A stretch of 64,000 nt of DNA from Henricia sp. BOLD:AAB3569 (GCA_037783545.1 JBBELK010000162.1:2542001-2606000); one strand, 5' to 3'. Shown: positions 36,706 to 47,868, numbered from the stretch's first letter. Notes: generated from the letters alone by a model not told the origin. Numbers and translations are program-made.

Positions 36706-37115
36706 TTGAAGTTTGTCTGGAAATTCCTTCAGTTCCAAAATAGCGACCACTTCAGACGCAATGTTTCCCGAAAGCGGCGTCTGCTTTTGCGAAAACTGTT
36801 CTGGCAGGGAGTTTTTGCTAGAGTCGACGATAACTCGGTCGGTTTAAACGGGATATTGCTGAAATTTGCAGAACACGTTTGGGATATAGAGTTGTTTAAG
36901 CAGGCAAAATTTGAAGTTTGTCTGGAAATTCCTTCAGTTCCAAAATAGCGACCACTTCAGACGCAATGTTTCCCGAAAGCGGCGTCTGCTTTTGCGAAAA
37001 CTGTTCTGGCAGGGAGTTTTTGCTAGAGTCGACGATAACTCGGTCGGTTTAAACGGGATATTGCTGAAATTTGCAGAACACGTTTGGGATATAGAGTTGT
37101 TTAAGCAGGCAAAAT
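36706..37115 (+). repeat. Identical monomer pair, TAGAGTCGACG class (copy D)
   Basis: Third occurrence of the duplicated monomer, followed as in B and C by a monomer with TTCCGTCAGG (37,116). Confidence 0.88.
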
Positions 37116-37321
37116 TTGAAGTTTGTCTGGAAATTCCTTCAGTTCCAAAATAACGACCACGTCAGACGCATTGTTTCCCGAAAGCGGCGTCTGCTTGTGC
37201 GAAAACTGTTCCGTCAGGGAGTTTTTGCTAGATTCGACGATAACTCGGTCGGTTTAAACGGGAAATTTGCTGAAATTTGCAGAACACGTTTGGGATATAG
37301 AGTTGTTTAAGCAGGCAAAAT

Positions 37322-37666
37322 TTGAAGTTTGTCTGGAAATTCCTTCAGTTCCAAAATAGCGACCAGTTCAGACGCAATGTTTCCCGAAAGCGGCGTCTGC
37401 TTGTGCGAAAACTGTTCCGGCAGGGAGTTTTTGCTAGATTCGACGATAACTCGGTCGGTTTAAACGGGAAATTTGCTGAAATTTGCAGTTCCAAAATAGC
37501 GACCACGTCAGACGCATTGTTTGCCGAAAGCGGCGTCTGCTTGTGCGAAAACTGTTCCGGCAGGGAGTTTTTGCTAGATTCGACGATAACTCGGTCGGTT
37601 TAAACGGGAAATTGCTGAAATATGCAGAATACGTTTGGGATATAGAGTTGTTTAAGCAGGCACAAT
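37322..37666 (+). repeat. Fused dimer, G-type, junction 37488/37489
   Basis: Last unit of copy D. Private GAAATATGCAG near 37,619. It leads into the AAAAGAG monomer that opens domain 2. Confidence 0.92.
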
Positions 37667-37871
37667 TTGAAGTTTGTCTGGAAATTCCTTCAGTTCCAAA
37701 AGAGCGACCACTTCAGACGCAATGTTTCCCGAAAGCGGCGTCTGCTTGTGCGAAAACTGTGCCGGCAGGGAGTTTTTGCTAGATTCGACGATAATTCGGT
37801 CGGTTTATACGGGAAATTGCTGAAATTTGCAGAACACGTTTGGGATATAGAGTTGTTTAAGCAGGCAAAAT

Positions 37872-38075
37872 ATGAAGTTTGTCTGGAAATTCTTTCAGTT
37901 CCAAAATAGCGACCACTTCGGACGCAATGTTTTCCGAAAGCGGCGTCTGCTTGTGCGAACTGTGCCGGCAGGGAGTTTTTTGCTAGATTCGACGATAACT
38001 CTGTCGGTTTAAACGGGAAATTGCTGAAATTTGCAGAACACGTTTGGGATATAGAGTTGTTTAAGCAGGCACAAT
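37872..38075 (+). repeat. 204-bp double-indel monomer, first copy
   Basis: Starts ATGAAG (not TTGAAG) and has TTCTTTCAG, CGGACGC and TTTTCCG. It loses AA in TGCGAACTG and gains T in GAGTTTTTTGC, for 204 bp net. Unlike the other five, it is preceded by CAGAACACG and not CCTAACACG. Private CTCTGTCGG near 38,002 and TTTATAC in the preceding unit. Confidence 0.9.
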
Positions 38076-39103
38076 TTGAAGTTTGTCTGGAAATTCCTTC
38101 AGTTCCAAAATAGCGACCACTTCAGACGCAATGTTTCCCGAAAGCGGCGTCTGCTTGTGCGAAAACTGTTCCGGCAGGGAGTTTTTGCTAGATTCGACGA
38201 TAACTCGGTTGGTTTAAACGGGAAATTTGCTGAAATTTGCAGAACACGTTTGGGATATAGAGTTGTTTAAGCAGGCAACATTTGAAGTTTGTCTGGAAAT
38301 TCCTTCAGTTCCAAAATAGCGACCACTTCAGACGCAATGTTTCCCGAAAGCGGCGTCTGCTTGTGCGAAAACTGTTCCGGCAGGGAGTTTTTGCTAGATT
38401 CGACTATAACTCGGTCGGTTTAAACGGGAAATTTGCTGAAATTTGCAGAACACGTTTGGGATATAGAGTTGTTTAAGCAGGCAAAATTTGAAGTTTGTCT
38501 GGAAATTCCTTCAGTTCCAAAATAGCGACCACTTCAGACGTAATGTTTCCGGAAAGCGGCGTCTGCTTGTGCGAAAACTGTTCCGGCAGGGAGTTTTTGC
38601 TAGATTCGACGATAACTCGGTCGGTTTAAACGGGCAATTTCTGAAATTTGCAGAATACGTTTGGGATACAGAGTTGTTTAAGCAGGCAACATTTGAAGTT
38701 TGTCTGGAAATTCCTTCAGTTCCAAAATAGCGACCACTTCGGACGCAATGTTTCCCGAAAGCGGCGTCTGCTTGTGCGAAAACTGTTCCGGCAGGGAGTT
38801 TTTGCTAGATTCGACGATAACTCGGTCGGTTTAAACGGGAAATTGCTGAAATTTGCAGAACACGTTTGGGATATAGAGTTGTTTAAGCAGGCACAATTAG
38901 AAGTTTGTCTGGAAATTCCTTCAGTTCCAAAATAGCGACCACTTCAGACGCAATGTTTCCCGAAAGCGGCGTCTGCTTGTGCGAAAACTGTTCCGGCAGG
39001 GAGTTTTTGCTAGATTCGACGATAATTCGGTCGGTTTAAACGGGAAATTTGCTGAAATTTGCAGAACACGTTTGGGACATAGAGTTGTTTAAGCAGGCAA
39101 AAT

Positions 39104-39448
39104 TTGAAGTTTGTCTGGAAATTCCTTCAGTTCCAAAATAGCGACCACGTCAGACGCATTGTTTCCCGAAAGCGGCGTCTGCTTGTGCGAAAACTGTTCC
39201 GGCAGGGAGTTTTTGCTAGATTCGACGATAACTCGGTCGGTTTAAACGGGAAATTTGCTGAAATTTGCAGTTCCAAAATAGCGACCACGTCAGACGCATT
39301 GTTTCCCGAAAGCGGCGTCTGCTTGTGCGAAAACTGTGCCGGCAGGGAGTTTTTGCTAGATTCGACGATAATTCGGTCGGTTTAAACGGAAAATTGCTGA
39401 AATTTGCAGAACACGTTTGGGATATAGAGTTGTTTAAGCAGGCAAAAT
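39104..39448 (+). repeat. Fused dimer, C-type, junction 39270/39271
   Basis: First fused dimer of domain 2; followed directly by a second one. Confidence 0.92.
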
Positions 39449-39793
39449 TTGAAGTTTGTCTGGAAATTCCTTCAGTTTCAAAATAGCGACCACGTCAGAC
39501 GCATTGTTTCCCGAAAGCGGCGTCTGCTTGTGCGAAAACTGTTCCGGCAGGGAGTTTTTGCTAGATTCGACGATAACTCGGTCGGTTTAAACGGGAAATT
39601 TGCTGAAATTTGCAGTTCCAAAATAGCGACCACGTCAGACGCATTGTTTCCCGAAAGCGGCGTCTGCTTGTGCGAAAACTGTTCCGGCAGGGAGTTTTTG
39701 CTAGATTCGACGATAACTCGGTCGGTTTCAACGGGAAATTGCTGAAATTTGCCTAACACGTTTGGGATATAGAGTTGTTTAAGCAGGCAAAAT
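39449..39793 (+). repeat. Fused dimer, C-type, junction 39615/39616
   Basis: Begins after a TTTCAAAATAG variant and ends with TTTCAAC and CCTAACACG. Confidence 0.92.
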
Positions 39794-39997
39794 ATGAAGT
39801 TTGTCTGGAAATTCTTTCAGTTCCAAAATAGCGACCACTTCGGACGCAATGTTTTCCGAAAGCGGCGTCTGCTTGTGCGAACTGTGCCGGCATGGAGTTT
39901 TTTGCTAGATTCGACGATAACTCGGTCGGTTTAAACGGGAAATTGCTGAAATTTGCAGAACACGTTTGGGATATAGAGTTGTTTAAGCAGGCACAAT
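39794..39997 (+). repeat. 204-bp double-indel monomer (1,099 HOR copy 1)
   Basis: Same double indel as at 37,872, with GGCATGGAG in place of GGCAGGGAG. The preceding monomer carries TTTCAAC and TTGCCTAACACG. Confidence 0.9.
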
Positions 39998-40202
39998 TTG
40001 AAGTTTGTCTGGAAATTCCTTCAGTTCCAAAATAGCGACCACTTCAGACGCAATGTTTCCCGAAAGCGGCGTCTGCTTGTGCGAAAACTGTTCCGGCAGG
40101 GAGTTTTTGCTAGATTCGACGATAACTCGGTTGGTTTAAACGGGAAATTGTTGAAATTTGCAGAACACGTTTGGGATATAGAGTTGTTTAAGCAGGCAAA
40201 AT

Positions 40203-40547
40203 TTGAAGTTTGTCTGGAAATTTATTCAGTTCCAAAATAGCGACCACTTCAGACGCAATGTTTCCCGAAAGCGGCGTCTGCTTGTGCGAAAACTGTTCCG
40301 GCAGGGAGTTTTTGCTAGATTCGACGATAACTCGGTCGGTTTAAACGGGAAATTTGCTGAAATTTGCAGTTCCAAAATAGCGACCACGTCAGACGCATTG
40401 TTTCCCGAAAGCGGCGTCTGCTTGTGCGAAAACTGTGCCGGCAGGGAGTTTTTGCTAGATTCGACGATAATTCGGTCGGTTTAAACGGAAAATTGCTGAA
40501 ATTTGCAGAACACGTTTGGGATATAGAGTTGTTTAAGCAGGCAAAAT
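40203..40547 (+). repeat. Fused dimer, C-type, junction 40369/40370
   Basis: First half has TTTATTCAG and CTTCAGACGCAATG, unlike its 1,099-bp partner at 39,104, so the duplication boundary lies inside it. Confidence 0.92.
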
Positions 40548-40892
40548 TTGAAGTTTGTCTGGAAATTCCTTCAGTTTCAAAATAGCGACCACGTCAGACG
40601 CATTGTTTCCCGAAAGCGGCGTCTGCTTGTGCGAAAACTGTTCCGGCAGGGAGTTTTTGCTAGATTCGACGATAACTCGGTCGGTTTAAACGGGAAATTT
40701 GCTGAAATTTGCAGTTCCAAAATAGCGACCACGTCAGACGCATTGTTTCCCGAAAGCGGCGTCTGCTTGTGCGAAAACTGTTCCGGCAGGGAGTTTTTGC
40801 TAGATTCGACGATAACTCGGTCGGTTTCAACGGGAAATTGCTGAAATTTGCCTAACACGTTTGGGATATAGAGTTGTTTAAGCAGGCAAAAT
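40548..40892 (+). repeat. Fused dimer, C-type, junction 40714/40715
   Basis: 1,099-bp duplicate of 39,449-39,793. Confidence 0.92.
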
Positions 40893-41096
40893 ATGAAGTT
40901 TGTCTGGAAATTCTTTCAGTTCCAAAATAGCGACCACTTCGGACGCAATGTTTTCCGAAAGCGGCGTCTGCTTGTGCGAACTGTGCCGGCATGGAGTTTT
41001 TTGCTAGATTCGACGATAACTCGGTCGGTTTAAACGGGAAATTGCTGAAATTTGCAGAACACGTTTGGGATATAGAGTTGTTTAAGCAGGCACAAT
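40893..41096 (+). repeat. 204-bp double-indel monomer (1,099 HOR copy 2)
   Basis: Matches the 39,794 unit including GGCATGGAG and the CCTAACACG neighbour. Confidence 0.9.
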
Positions 41097-42329
41097 TTGA
41101 AGTTTGTCTGGAAATTCCTTCAGTTCCAAAATAGCGACCACTTCAGACGCAATGTTTCCCGAAAGCGGCGTCTGCTTGTGCGAAAACTGTTCCGGCAGGG
41201 AGTTTTTGCTAGATTCGACGATAACTCGGTTGGTTTAAACGGGAAATTGTTGAAATTTGCAGAACACGTTTGGGATATAGAGTTGTTTAAGCAGGCAAAA
41301 TTTGAAGTTTGTCTGGAAATTTATTCAGTTCCAAAATAGCGACCACTTCAGACGCAATGTTTCCCGAAAGCGGCGTCTGCTTGTGCGAAAACTGTTCCGG
41401 CAGGGAGTTTTTGCTAGATTCGACGATAACTCGGTCGGTTTAAACGGGAAATTTGCTGAAATTTGCAGAACACGTTTGGGATATAGAGTTGTTTAAGCAG
41501 GCAACATTTGAAGTTTGTCTGGAAATTCCTTCAGTTCCAAAATAGCGACCACTTCAGACGCAATGTTTCCCGAAAGCGGCGTCTGCTTGTGCGAAAACTG
41601 TTCCGGCAGGGAGTTTTTGCTAGATTCGACTATAACTCGGTCGGTTTAAACGGGAAATTTGCTGAAATTTGCAGAACACGTTTGGGATATAGAGTTGTTT
41701 AAGCAGGCAAAATTTGAAGTTTGTCTGGAAATTCCTTCAGTTCCAAAATAGCGACCACGTCAGACGCATTGTTTGCCGAAAGCGGCGTCTGCTTGTGCGA
41801 AAACTGTTCCGGCAGGGAGTTTTTGCTAGATTCGACGATAACTCGGTCGGTTTAAACGGGCAATTGCTGAAATTTGCAGAATACGTTTGGGATACAGAGT
41901 TGTTTAAGCAGGCAACATTTGAAGTTTGTCTGGAAATTCCTTCAGTTCCAAAATAGCGACCACTTCGGACGCAATGTTTCCCGAAAGCGGCGTCTGCTTG
42001 TGCGAAAACTGTTCCGGCAGGGAGTTTTTGCTAGATTCGACGATAACTCGGTCGGTTTAAACGGGAAATTGCTGAAATTTGCAGAACACGTTTGGGATAT
42101 AGAGTTGTTTAAGCAGGCACAATTTGAAGTTTGTCTGGAAATTCCTTCAGTTCCAAAATAGCGACCACGTCAGACGCATTGTTTCCCGAAAGCGGCGTCT
42201 GCTTGTGCGAAAACTGTTCCGGCAGGGAGTTTTTGCTAGATTCGACTATAACTCGGTCGGTTTAAACGGGAAATTTGCTGAAATTTGCAGAACACGTTTG
42301 GGATATAGAGTTGTTTAAGCAGGCAAAAT
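41097..42329 (+). repeat. 1,233-bp HOR, copy 1
   Basis: Six monomers of 205, 206, 206, 205, 205 and 206 bp. The monomer at 41,714 carries CGTCAGACGCATTGTTTGCCG in this copy only, so part of a monomer was probably exchanged with another class. Confidence 0.85.
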
Positions 42330-43562
42330 TTGAAGTTTGTCTGGAAATTCCTTCAGTTCCAAAATAGCGACCACTTCAGACGCAATGTTTCCCGAAAGCG
42401 GCGTCTGCTTGTGCGAAAACTGTTCCGGCAGGGAGTTTTTGCTAGATTCGACGATAACTCGGTTGGTTTAAACGGGAAATTGTTGAAATTTGCAGAACAC
42501 GTTTGGGATATAGAGTTGTTTAAGCAGGCAAAATTTGAAGTTTGTCTGGAAATTTATTCAGTTCCAAAATAGCGACCACTTCAGACGCAATGTTTCCCGA
42601 AAGCGGCGTCTGCTTGTGCGAAAACTGTTCCGGCAGGGAGTTTTTGCTAGATTCGACGATAACTCGGTCGGTTTAAACGGGAAATTTGCTGAAATTTGCA
42701 GAACACGTTTGGGATATAGAGTTGTTTAAGCAGGCAACATTTGAAGTTTGTCTGGAAATTCCTTCAGTTCCAAAATAGCGACCACTTCAGACGCAATGTT
42801 TCCCGAAAGCGGCGTCTGCTTGTGCGAAAACTGTTCCGGCAGGGAGTTTTTGCTAGATTCGACTATAACTCGGTCGGTTTAAACGGGAAATTTGCTGAAA
42901 TTTGCAGAACACGTTTGGGATATAGAGTTGTTTAAGCAGGCAAAATTTGAAGTTTGTCTGGAAATTCCTTCAGTTCCAAAATAGCGACCACTTCAGACGC
43001 AATGTTTCCGGAAAGCGGCGTCTGCTTGTGCGAAAACTGTTCCGGCAGGGAGTTTTTGCTAGATTCGACGATAACTCGGTCGGTTTAAACGGGCAATTGC
43101 TGAAATTTGCAGAATACGTTTGGGATACAGAGTTGTTTAAGCAGGCAACATTTGAAGTTTGTCTGGAAATTCCTTCAGTTCCAAAATAGCGACCACTTCG
43201 GACGCAATGTTTCCCGAAAGCGGCGTCTGCTTGTGCGAAAACTGTTCCGGCAGGGAGTTTTTGCTAGATTCGACGATAACTCGGTCGGTTTAAACGGGAA
43301 ATTGCTGAAATTTGCAGAACACGTTTGGGATATAGAGTTGTTTAAGCAGGCACAATTTGAAGTTTGTCTGGAAATTCCTTCAGTTCCAAAATAGCGACCA
43401 CTTCATACGCAATGTTTCCCGAAAGCGGCGTCTGCTTGTGCGAAAACTGTTCCGGCAGGGAGTTTTTGCTAGATTCGACTATAACTCGGTCGGTTTAAAC
43501 GGGAAATTTGCTGAAATTTGCAGAACACGTTTGGGATATAGAGTTGTTTAAGCAGGCAAAAT
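42330..43562 (+). repeat. 1,233-bp HOR, copy 2
   Basis: Repeats copy 1 with CTTCAGACGCAATGTTTCCGG at 42,947 and a private CATACGC at 43,405. It overlaps a 616-bp tandem duplication. Confidence 0.85.
42741..43356 (+). repeat. 616-bp HOR (trimer), copy 1
   Basis: Monomers 42,741 (GACTATAAC), 42,947 (TTTCCGG, GGGCAATTG) and 43,152 (CGGACGC). Confidence 0.85.
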
Positions 43563-43972
43563 TTGAAGTTTGTCTGGAAATTCCTTCAGTTCCAAAATAG
43601 CGACCACTTCAGACGCAATGTTTCCGGAAAGCGGCGTCTGCTTGTGCGAAAACTGTTCCGGCAGGGAGTTTTTGCTAGATTCGACGATAACTCGGTCGGT
43701 TTAAACGGGCAATTGCTGAAATTTGCAGAATACGTTTGGGATACAGAGTTGTTTAAGCAGGCAACATTTGAAGTTTGTCTGGAAATTCCTTCAGTTCCAA
43801 AATAGCGACCACTTCGGACGCAATGTTTCCCGAAAGCGGCGTCTGCTTGTGCGAAAACTGTTCCGGCAGGGAGTTTTTGCTAGATTCGACGATAACTCGG
43901 TCGGTTTAAACGGGAAATTGCTGAAATTTGCAGAACACATTTGGGATATAGAGTTGTTTAAGCAGGCACAAT
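43357..43972 (+). repeat. 616-bp HOR (trimer), copy 2
   Basis: Repeats the preceding trimer; private AACACATTTGG near 43,939 at its right end. Confidence 0.85.
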
Positions 43973-44382
43973 TTGAAGTTTGTCTGGAAATTCCTTCAGT
44001 TCCAAAAGAGCGACCACTTCAGACGCAATGTTTCCCGAAAGCGGCGTCTGCTTGTGCGAAAACTGTGCCGGCAGGGAGTTTTTGCTAGATTCGACGATAA
44101 TTCGGTCGATTTAAACGGGAAATTGCTGAAATTTGCAGAACACGTTTGGGATATAGAGTTGTTTAAGCAGGCAAAATTTGAAGTTTGTCTGGAAATTCCT
44201 TCAGTTCCAAAATAGCGACCACTTCAGACGCAATGTTTCCCGAAAGCGGCGTCTGCTTGTGCGAAAACTGTTCCGGCAGGGAGTTTTTGCTAGATTCGAC
44301 GATAACTCGGTCGGTTTAAACGGGAAATTGCTGAAATTTGCCTAACACGTTTGGGATATAGAGTTGTTTAAGCAGGCAAAAT

Positions 44383-44586
44383 ATGAAGTTTGTCTGGAAA
44401 TTCTTTCAGTTCCAAAATAGCGACCACTTCGGACGCAATGTTTTCCGAAAGCGGCGTCTGCTTGTGCGAACTGTGCCGGCAGGGAGTTTTTTGCTAGATT
44501 CGACGATAACTCGGTCGGTTTAAACGGGAAATTGCTGAAATTTGCAGAACACGTTTGGGATATAGAGTTGTTTAAGCAGGCACAAT
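44383..44586 (+). repeat. 204-bp double-indel monomer
   Basis: Follows an AAAAGAG monomer (43,973) and a CCTAACACG monomer (44,178), the same order as at 50,763-51,376 and 61,475-62,088. Confidence 0.9.
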
Positions 44587-46024
44587 TTGAAGTTTGTCTG
44601 GAAATTCCTTCAGTTCCAAAATAGCGACCACTTCAGACGCAATGTTTCCCGAAAGCGGCGTCTGCTTGTGCGAAAACTGTTCCGGCAGGGAGTTTTTGCT
44701 AGATTCGACGATAACTCGGTTGGTTTAAACGGGAAATAGTTGAAATTTGCAGAACACGTTTGGGATATAGAGTTGTTTAAGCAGGCAAAATTTGAAGTTT
44801 GTCTGGAAATTTATTCAGTTCCAAAATAGCGACCACTTCAGACGCAATGTTTCCCGAAAGCGGCGTCTGCTTGTGCGAAAACTGTTCCGGCAGGGAGTTT
44901 TTGCTAGATTCGACGATAACTCGGTCGGTTTAAACGGGAAATTTGCTGAAATTTGCAGAACACGTTTGGGATATAGAGTTGTTTAAGCAGGCAACATTTG
45001 AAGTTTGTCTGGAAATTCCTTCAGTTCCAAAATAGCGACCACTTCAGACGCAATGTTTCCCGAAAGCGGCGTCTGCTTGTGCGAAAACTGTTCCGGCAGG
45101 GAGTTTTTGCTAGATTCGACTATAACTCGGTCGGTTTAAACGGGAAATTTGCTGAAATTTGCAGAACACGTTTGGGATATAGAGTTGTTTAAGCAGGCAA
45201 AATTTGAAGTTTGTCTGGAAATTCCTTCAGTTCCAAAATAGCGACCACTTCAGACGCAATGTTTCCGGAAAGCGGCGTCTGCTTGTGCGAAAACTGTTCC
45301 GGCAGGGAGTTTTTGCTAGATTCGACGATAACTCGGTCGGTTTAAACGGGCAATTGCTGAAATTTGCAGAATACGTTTGGGATACAGAGTTGTTTAAGCA
45401 GGCAACATTTGAAGTTTGTCTGGAAATTCCTTCAGTTCCAAAATAGCGACCACTTCGGACGCAATGTTTCCCGAAAGCGGCGTCTGCTTGTGCGAAAACT
45501 GTTCCGGCAGGGAGTTTTTGCTAGATTCGACGATAACTCGGTCGGTTTAAACGGGAAATTGCTGAAATTTGCAGAACACGTTTGGGATATAGAGTTGTTT
45601 AAGCAGGCACAATTTGAAGTTTGTCTGGAAATTCCTTCAGTTCCAAAATAGCGACCACGTCAGACGCATTGTTTCCCGAAAGCGGCGTCTGCTTGTGCGA
45701 AAACTGTTCCGGCAGGGAGTTTTTGATAGATTCGACGATAACTCGGTCGGTTTAAACGGGAAATTGCTGAAATTTGCAGAACACGTTTGGGATATAGAGT
45801 TGTTTAAGCAGGCACAATTAGAAGTTTGTCTGGAAATTCCTTCAGTTCCAAAATAGCGACCACTTCAGACGCAATGTTTCCCGAAAGCGGCGTCTGCTTG
45901 TGCGAAAACTGTTCCGGCAGGGAGTTTTTGCTAGATTCGACGATAATTCGGTCGGTTTAAACGGGAAATTTGCTGAAATTTGCAGAACACGTTTGGGACA
46001 TAGAGTTGTTTAAGCAGGCAAAAT

Positions 46025-46369
46025 TTGAAGTTTGTCTGGAAATTCCTTCAGTTCCAAAATAGCGACCACGTCAGACGCATTGTTTGCCGAAAGCGGCGTC
46101 TGCTTGTGCGAAAACTGTTCCGGCAGGGAGTTTTTGCTAGATTCGACGATAACTCGGTCGGTTTAAACGGGAAATTTGCTGAAATTTGCAGTTCCAAAAT
46201 AGCGACCACGTCAGACGCATTGTTTCCCGAAAGCGGCGTCTGCTTGTGCGAAAACTGTGCCGGCAGGGAGTTTTTGCTAGATTCGACGATAATTCGGTCG
46301 GTTTAAACGGAAAATTGCTGAAATTTGCAGAACACGTTTGGGATATAGAGTTGTTTAAGCAGGCAAAAT
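46025..46369 (+). repeat. Fused dimer, C-type, junction 46191/46192
   Basis: First half carries GTTTGCCG while the second has GTTTCCCG, the reverse of the G-type arrangement. Confidence 0.92.
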
Positions 46370-46714
46370 TTGAAGTTTGTCTGGAAATTCCTTCAGTTTC
46401 AAAATAGCGACCACGTCAGACGCATTGTTTCCCGAAAGCGGCGTCTGCTTGTGCGAAAACTGTTCCGGCAGGGAGTTTTTGCTAGATTCGACGATAACTC
46501 GGTCGGTTTAAACGGGAAATTTGCTGAAATTTGCAGTTCCAAAATAGCGACCACGTCAGACGCATTGTTTCCCGAAAGCGGCGTCTGCTTGTGCGAAAAC
46601 TGTTCCGGCAGGGAGTTTTTGCTAGATTCGACGATAACTCGGTCGGTTTAAACGGGCAATTGCTGAAATTTGCAGAATACGTTTGGGATACAGAGTTGTT
46701 TAAGCAGGCAACAT
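46370..46714 (+). repeat. Fused dimer, C-type, junction 46536/46537
   Basis: Ends in the GGGCAATTG / GATACAG class. Confidence 0.92.
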
Positions 46715-47201
46715 TTGAAGTTTGTCTGGAAATTCCTTCAGTTCCAAAATAGCGACCACTTCGGACGCAATGTTTCCCGAAAGCGGCGTCTGCTTGTGCG
46801 AAAACTGTTCCGGCAGGGAGTTTTTGCTAGATTCGACGATAACTCGGTCGGTTTAAACGGGAAATTGCTGAAATTTGCAGAACACGTTTGGGATATAGAG
46901 TTGTTTAAGCAGGCACAATTTGAAGTTTGTCTGGAAATTCCTTCAGTTCCAAAATAGCGACCACGTCAGACGCATTGTTTCCCGAAAGCGGCGTCTGCTT
47001 GTGCGAAAACTGTTCCGGCAGGGAGTTTTTGCTAGATTCGACGATAACTCGGTCGGTTTAAACGGGAAATTGCTGAAATTTGCAGAACACGTTTGGGATA
47101 TAGAGTTGTTTAAGCAGGCACAATTAGAAGTTTGTCTGGAAATTCCTTCAGTTCCAAAATAGCGACCACTTCAGACGCAATGTTTCCCGAAAGCGGCGTC
47201 T

Positions 47202-47207
47202 GCATGC
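47202..47207 (+). other. 4-bp insertion creating GCATGC (site 1)
   Basis: GTCTGCTTGTG has become GTCTGCATGCTTGTG, adding 4 bp. The host monomer is 210 bp (206+4). Confidence 0.92.
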
Positions 47208-47334
47208 TTGTGCGAAAACTGTTCCGGCAGGGAGTTTTTGCTAGATTCGACGATAATTCGGTCGGTTTAAACGGGAAATTTGCTGAAATTTGCAGAACAC
47301 GTTTGGGACATAGAGTTGTTTAAGCAGGCAAAAT

Positions 47335-47683
47335 TTGAAGTTTGTCTGGAAATTCCTTCAGTTCCAAAATAGCGACCACGTCAGACGCATTGTTTCCCGA
47401 AAGCGGCGTCTGCTTGTGCGAAAACTGTTCCGGCATGCAGGAAGTTTTTGCTAGATTCGACGATAACTCGGTCGGTTTAAACGGGAAATTTGCTGAAATT
47501 TGCAGTTCCAAAATAGCGACCACGTCAGACGCATTGTTTCCCGAAAGCGGCGTCTGCTTGTACGAAAACTGTGCCGGCAGGGAGTTTTTGCTAGATTCGA
47601 CGATAATTCGGTCGGTTTAAACGGAAAATTGCTGAAATTTGCAGAACACGTTTGGGATATAGAGTTGTTTAAGCAGGCAAAAT
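47335..47683 (+). repeat. Fused dimer, C-type, with GCATGC insertion, junction 47505/47506
   Basis: 349 bp (345+4); private CTTGTACG near 47,562. Confidence 0.92.
47433..47438 (+). other. 4-bp insertion creating GCATGC (site 2)
   Basis: CCGGCAGGGAG has become CCGGCATGCAGGAAG, adding 4 bp plus a G-to-A change. It lies about 230 bp from site 1, at a different monomer position, inside the fused dimer 47,335-47,683. Confidence 0.92.
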
Positions 47684-47868
47684 TTGAAGTTTGTCTGGAA
47701 ATTCCTTCAGTTTCAAAATAGCGACCACGTCAGACGCATTGTTTCCCGAAAGCGGCGTCTGCTTGTGCGAAAACTGTTCCGGCAGGGAGTTTTTGCTAGA
47801 TTCGACGATAACTCGGTCGGTTTAAACGGGAAATTTGCTGAAATTTGCAGTTCCAAAATAGCGACCAC
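47684..47868 (+). repeat. Fused dimer broken by rearrangement, junction 47850/47851
   Basis: Second half stops after GCGACCAC at the 47,869 breakpoint, before the site that would type it as G or C. Confidence 0.88.

Larger units (their letters stand above)
26396..37488 (+). repeat. Super-repeat copy D, rearranged
   Basis: The block follows B at offset 14,611 from 26,396 to about 30,044, then 15,636 after five extra monomers, to about 34,092. It then contains a 1,307-bp tandem duplication, lacks four monomers equivalent to B 18,664-19,486 (about 823 bp), and resumes at 36,361-37,488 matching B 19,693-20,820. It retains the two-monomer segment that B lacks (30,660-31,069). It shares the B-specific variants AACGAGAAA (28,536) and GATTTGACG (29,335). 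Confidence 0.82.
1..37666 (+). repeat. Domain 1: super-repeat and +5/+7 subfamily
   Basis: This half is marked by 14 monomers with AGGCT inserted in GGGAT/ATAGAG, at 79, 3236, 3857, 4682, 7155, 12515, 13136, 13961, 16024, 21144, 27126, 27747, 28572 and 31660. Eight further monomers carry the 7-bp form AGGCTAT, at 5508, 7981, 14787, 16850, 21970, 22387, 29398 and 32485. None of these was seen in the other half. It also holds the CAGGGATTTTTTGC (TTCTGGCAGGGAT) class and 13 of 18 G-type fused dimers. Confidence 0.85.
39162..40260 (+). repeat. 1,099-bp HOR, copy 1
   Basis: Made of a fused dimer, a second fused dimer, a 204-bp monomer and a 205-bp monomer (345+345+204+205). The periodicity runs from about 39,162 to 41,468, roughly 2.1 copies. 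Confidence 0.88.
40261..41359 (+). repeat. 1,099-bp HOR, copy 2
   Basis: Same order as copy 1, with shared rare variants GGTTGGTTTAAAC, ATTGTTGAAAT, TTTCAAC and GGCATGGAG. The two copies look near-identical, which suggests a recent duplication. Confidence 0.88.
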
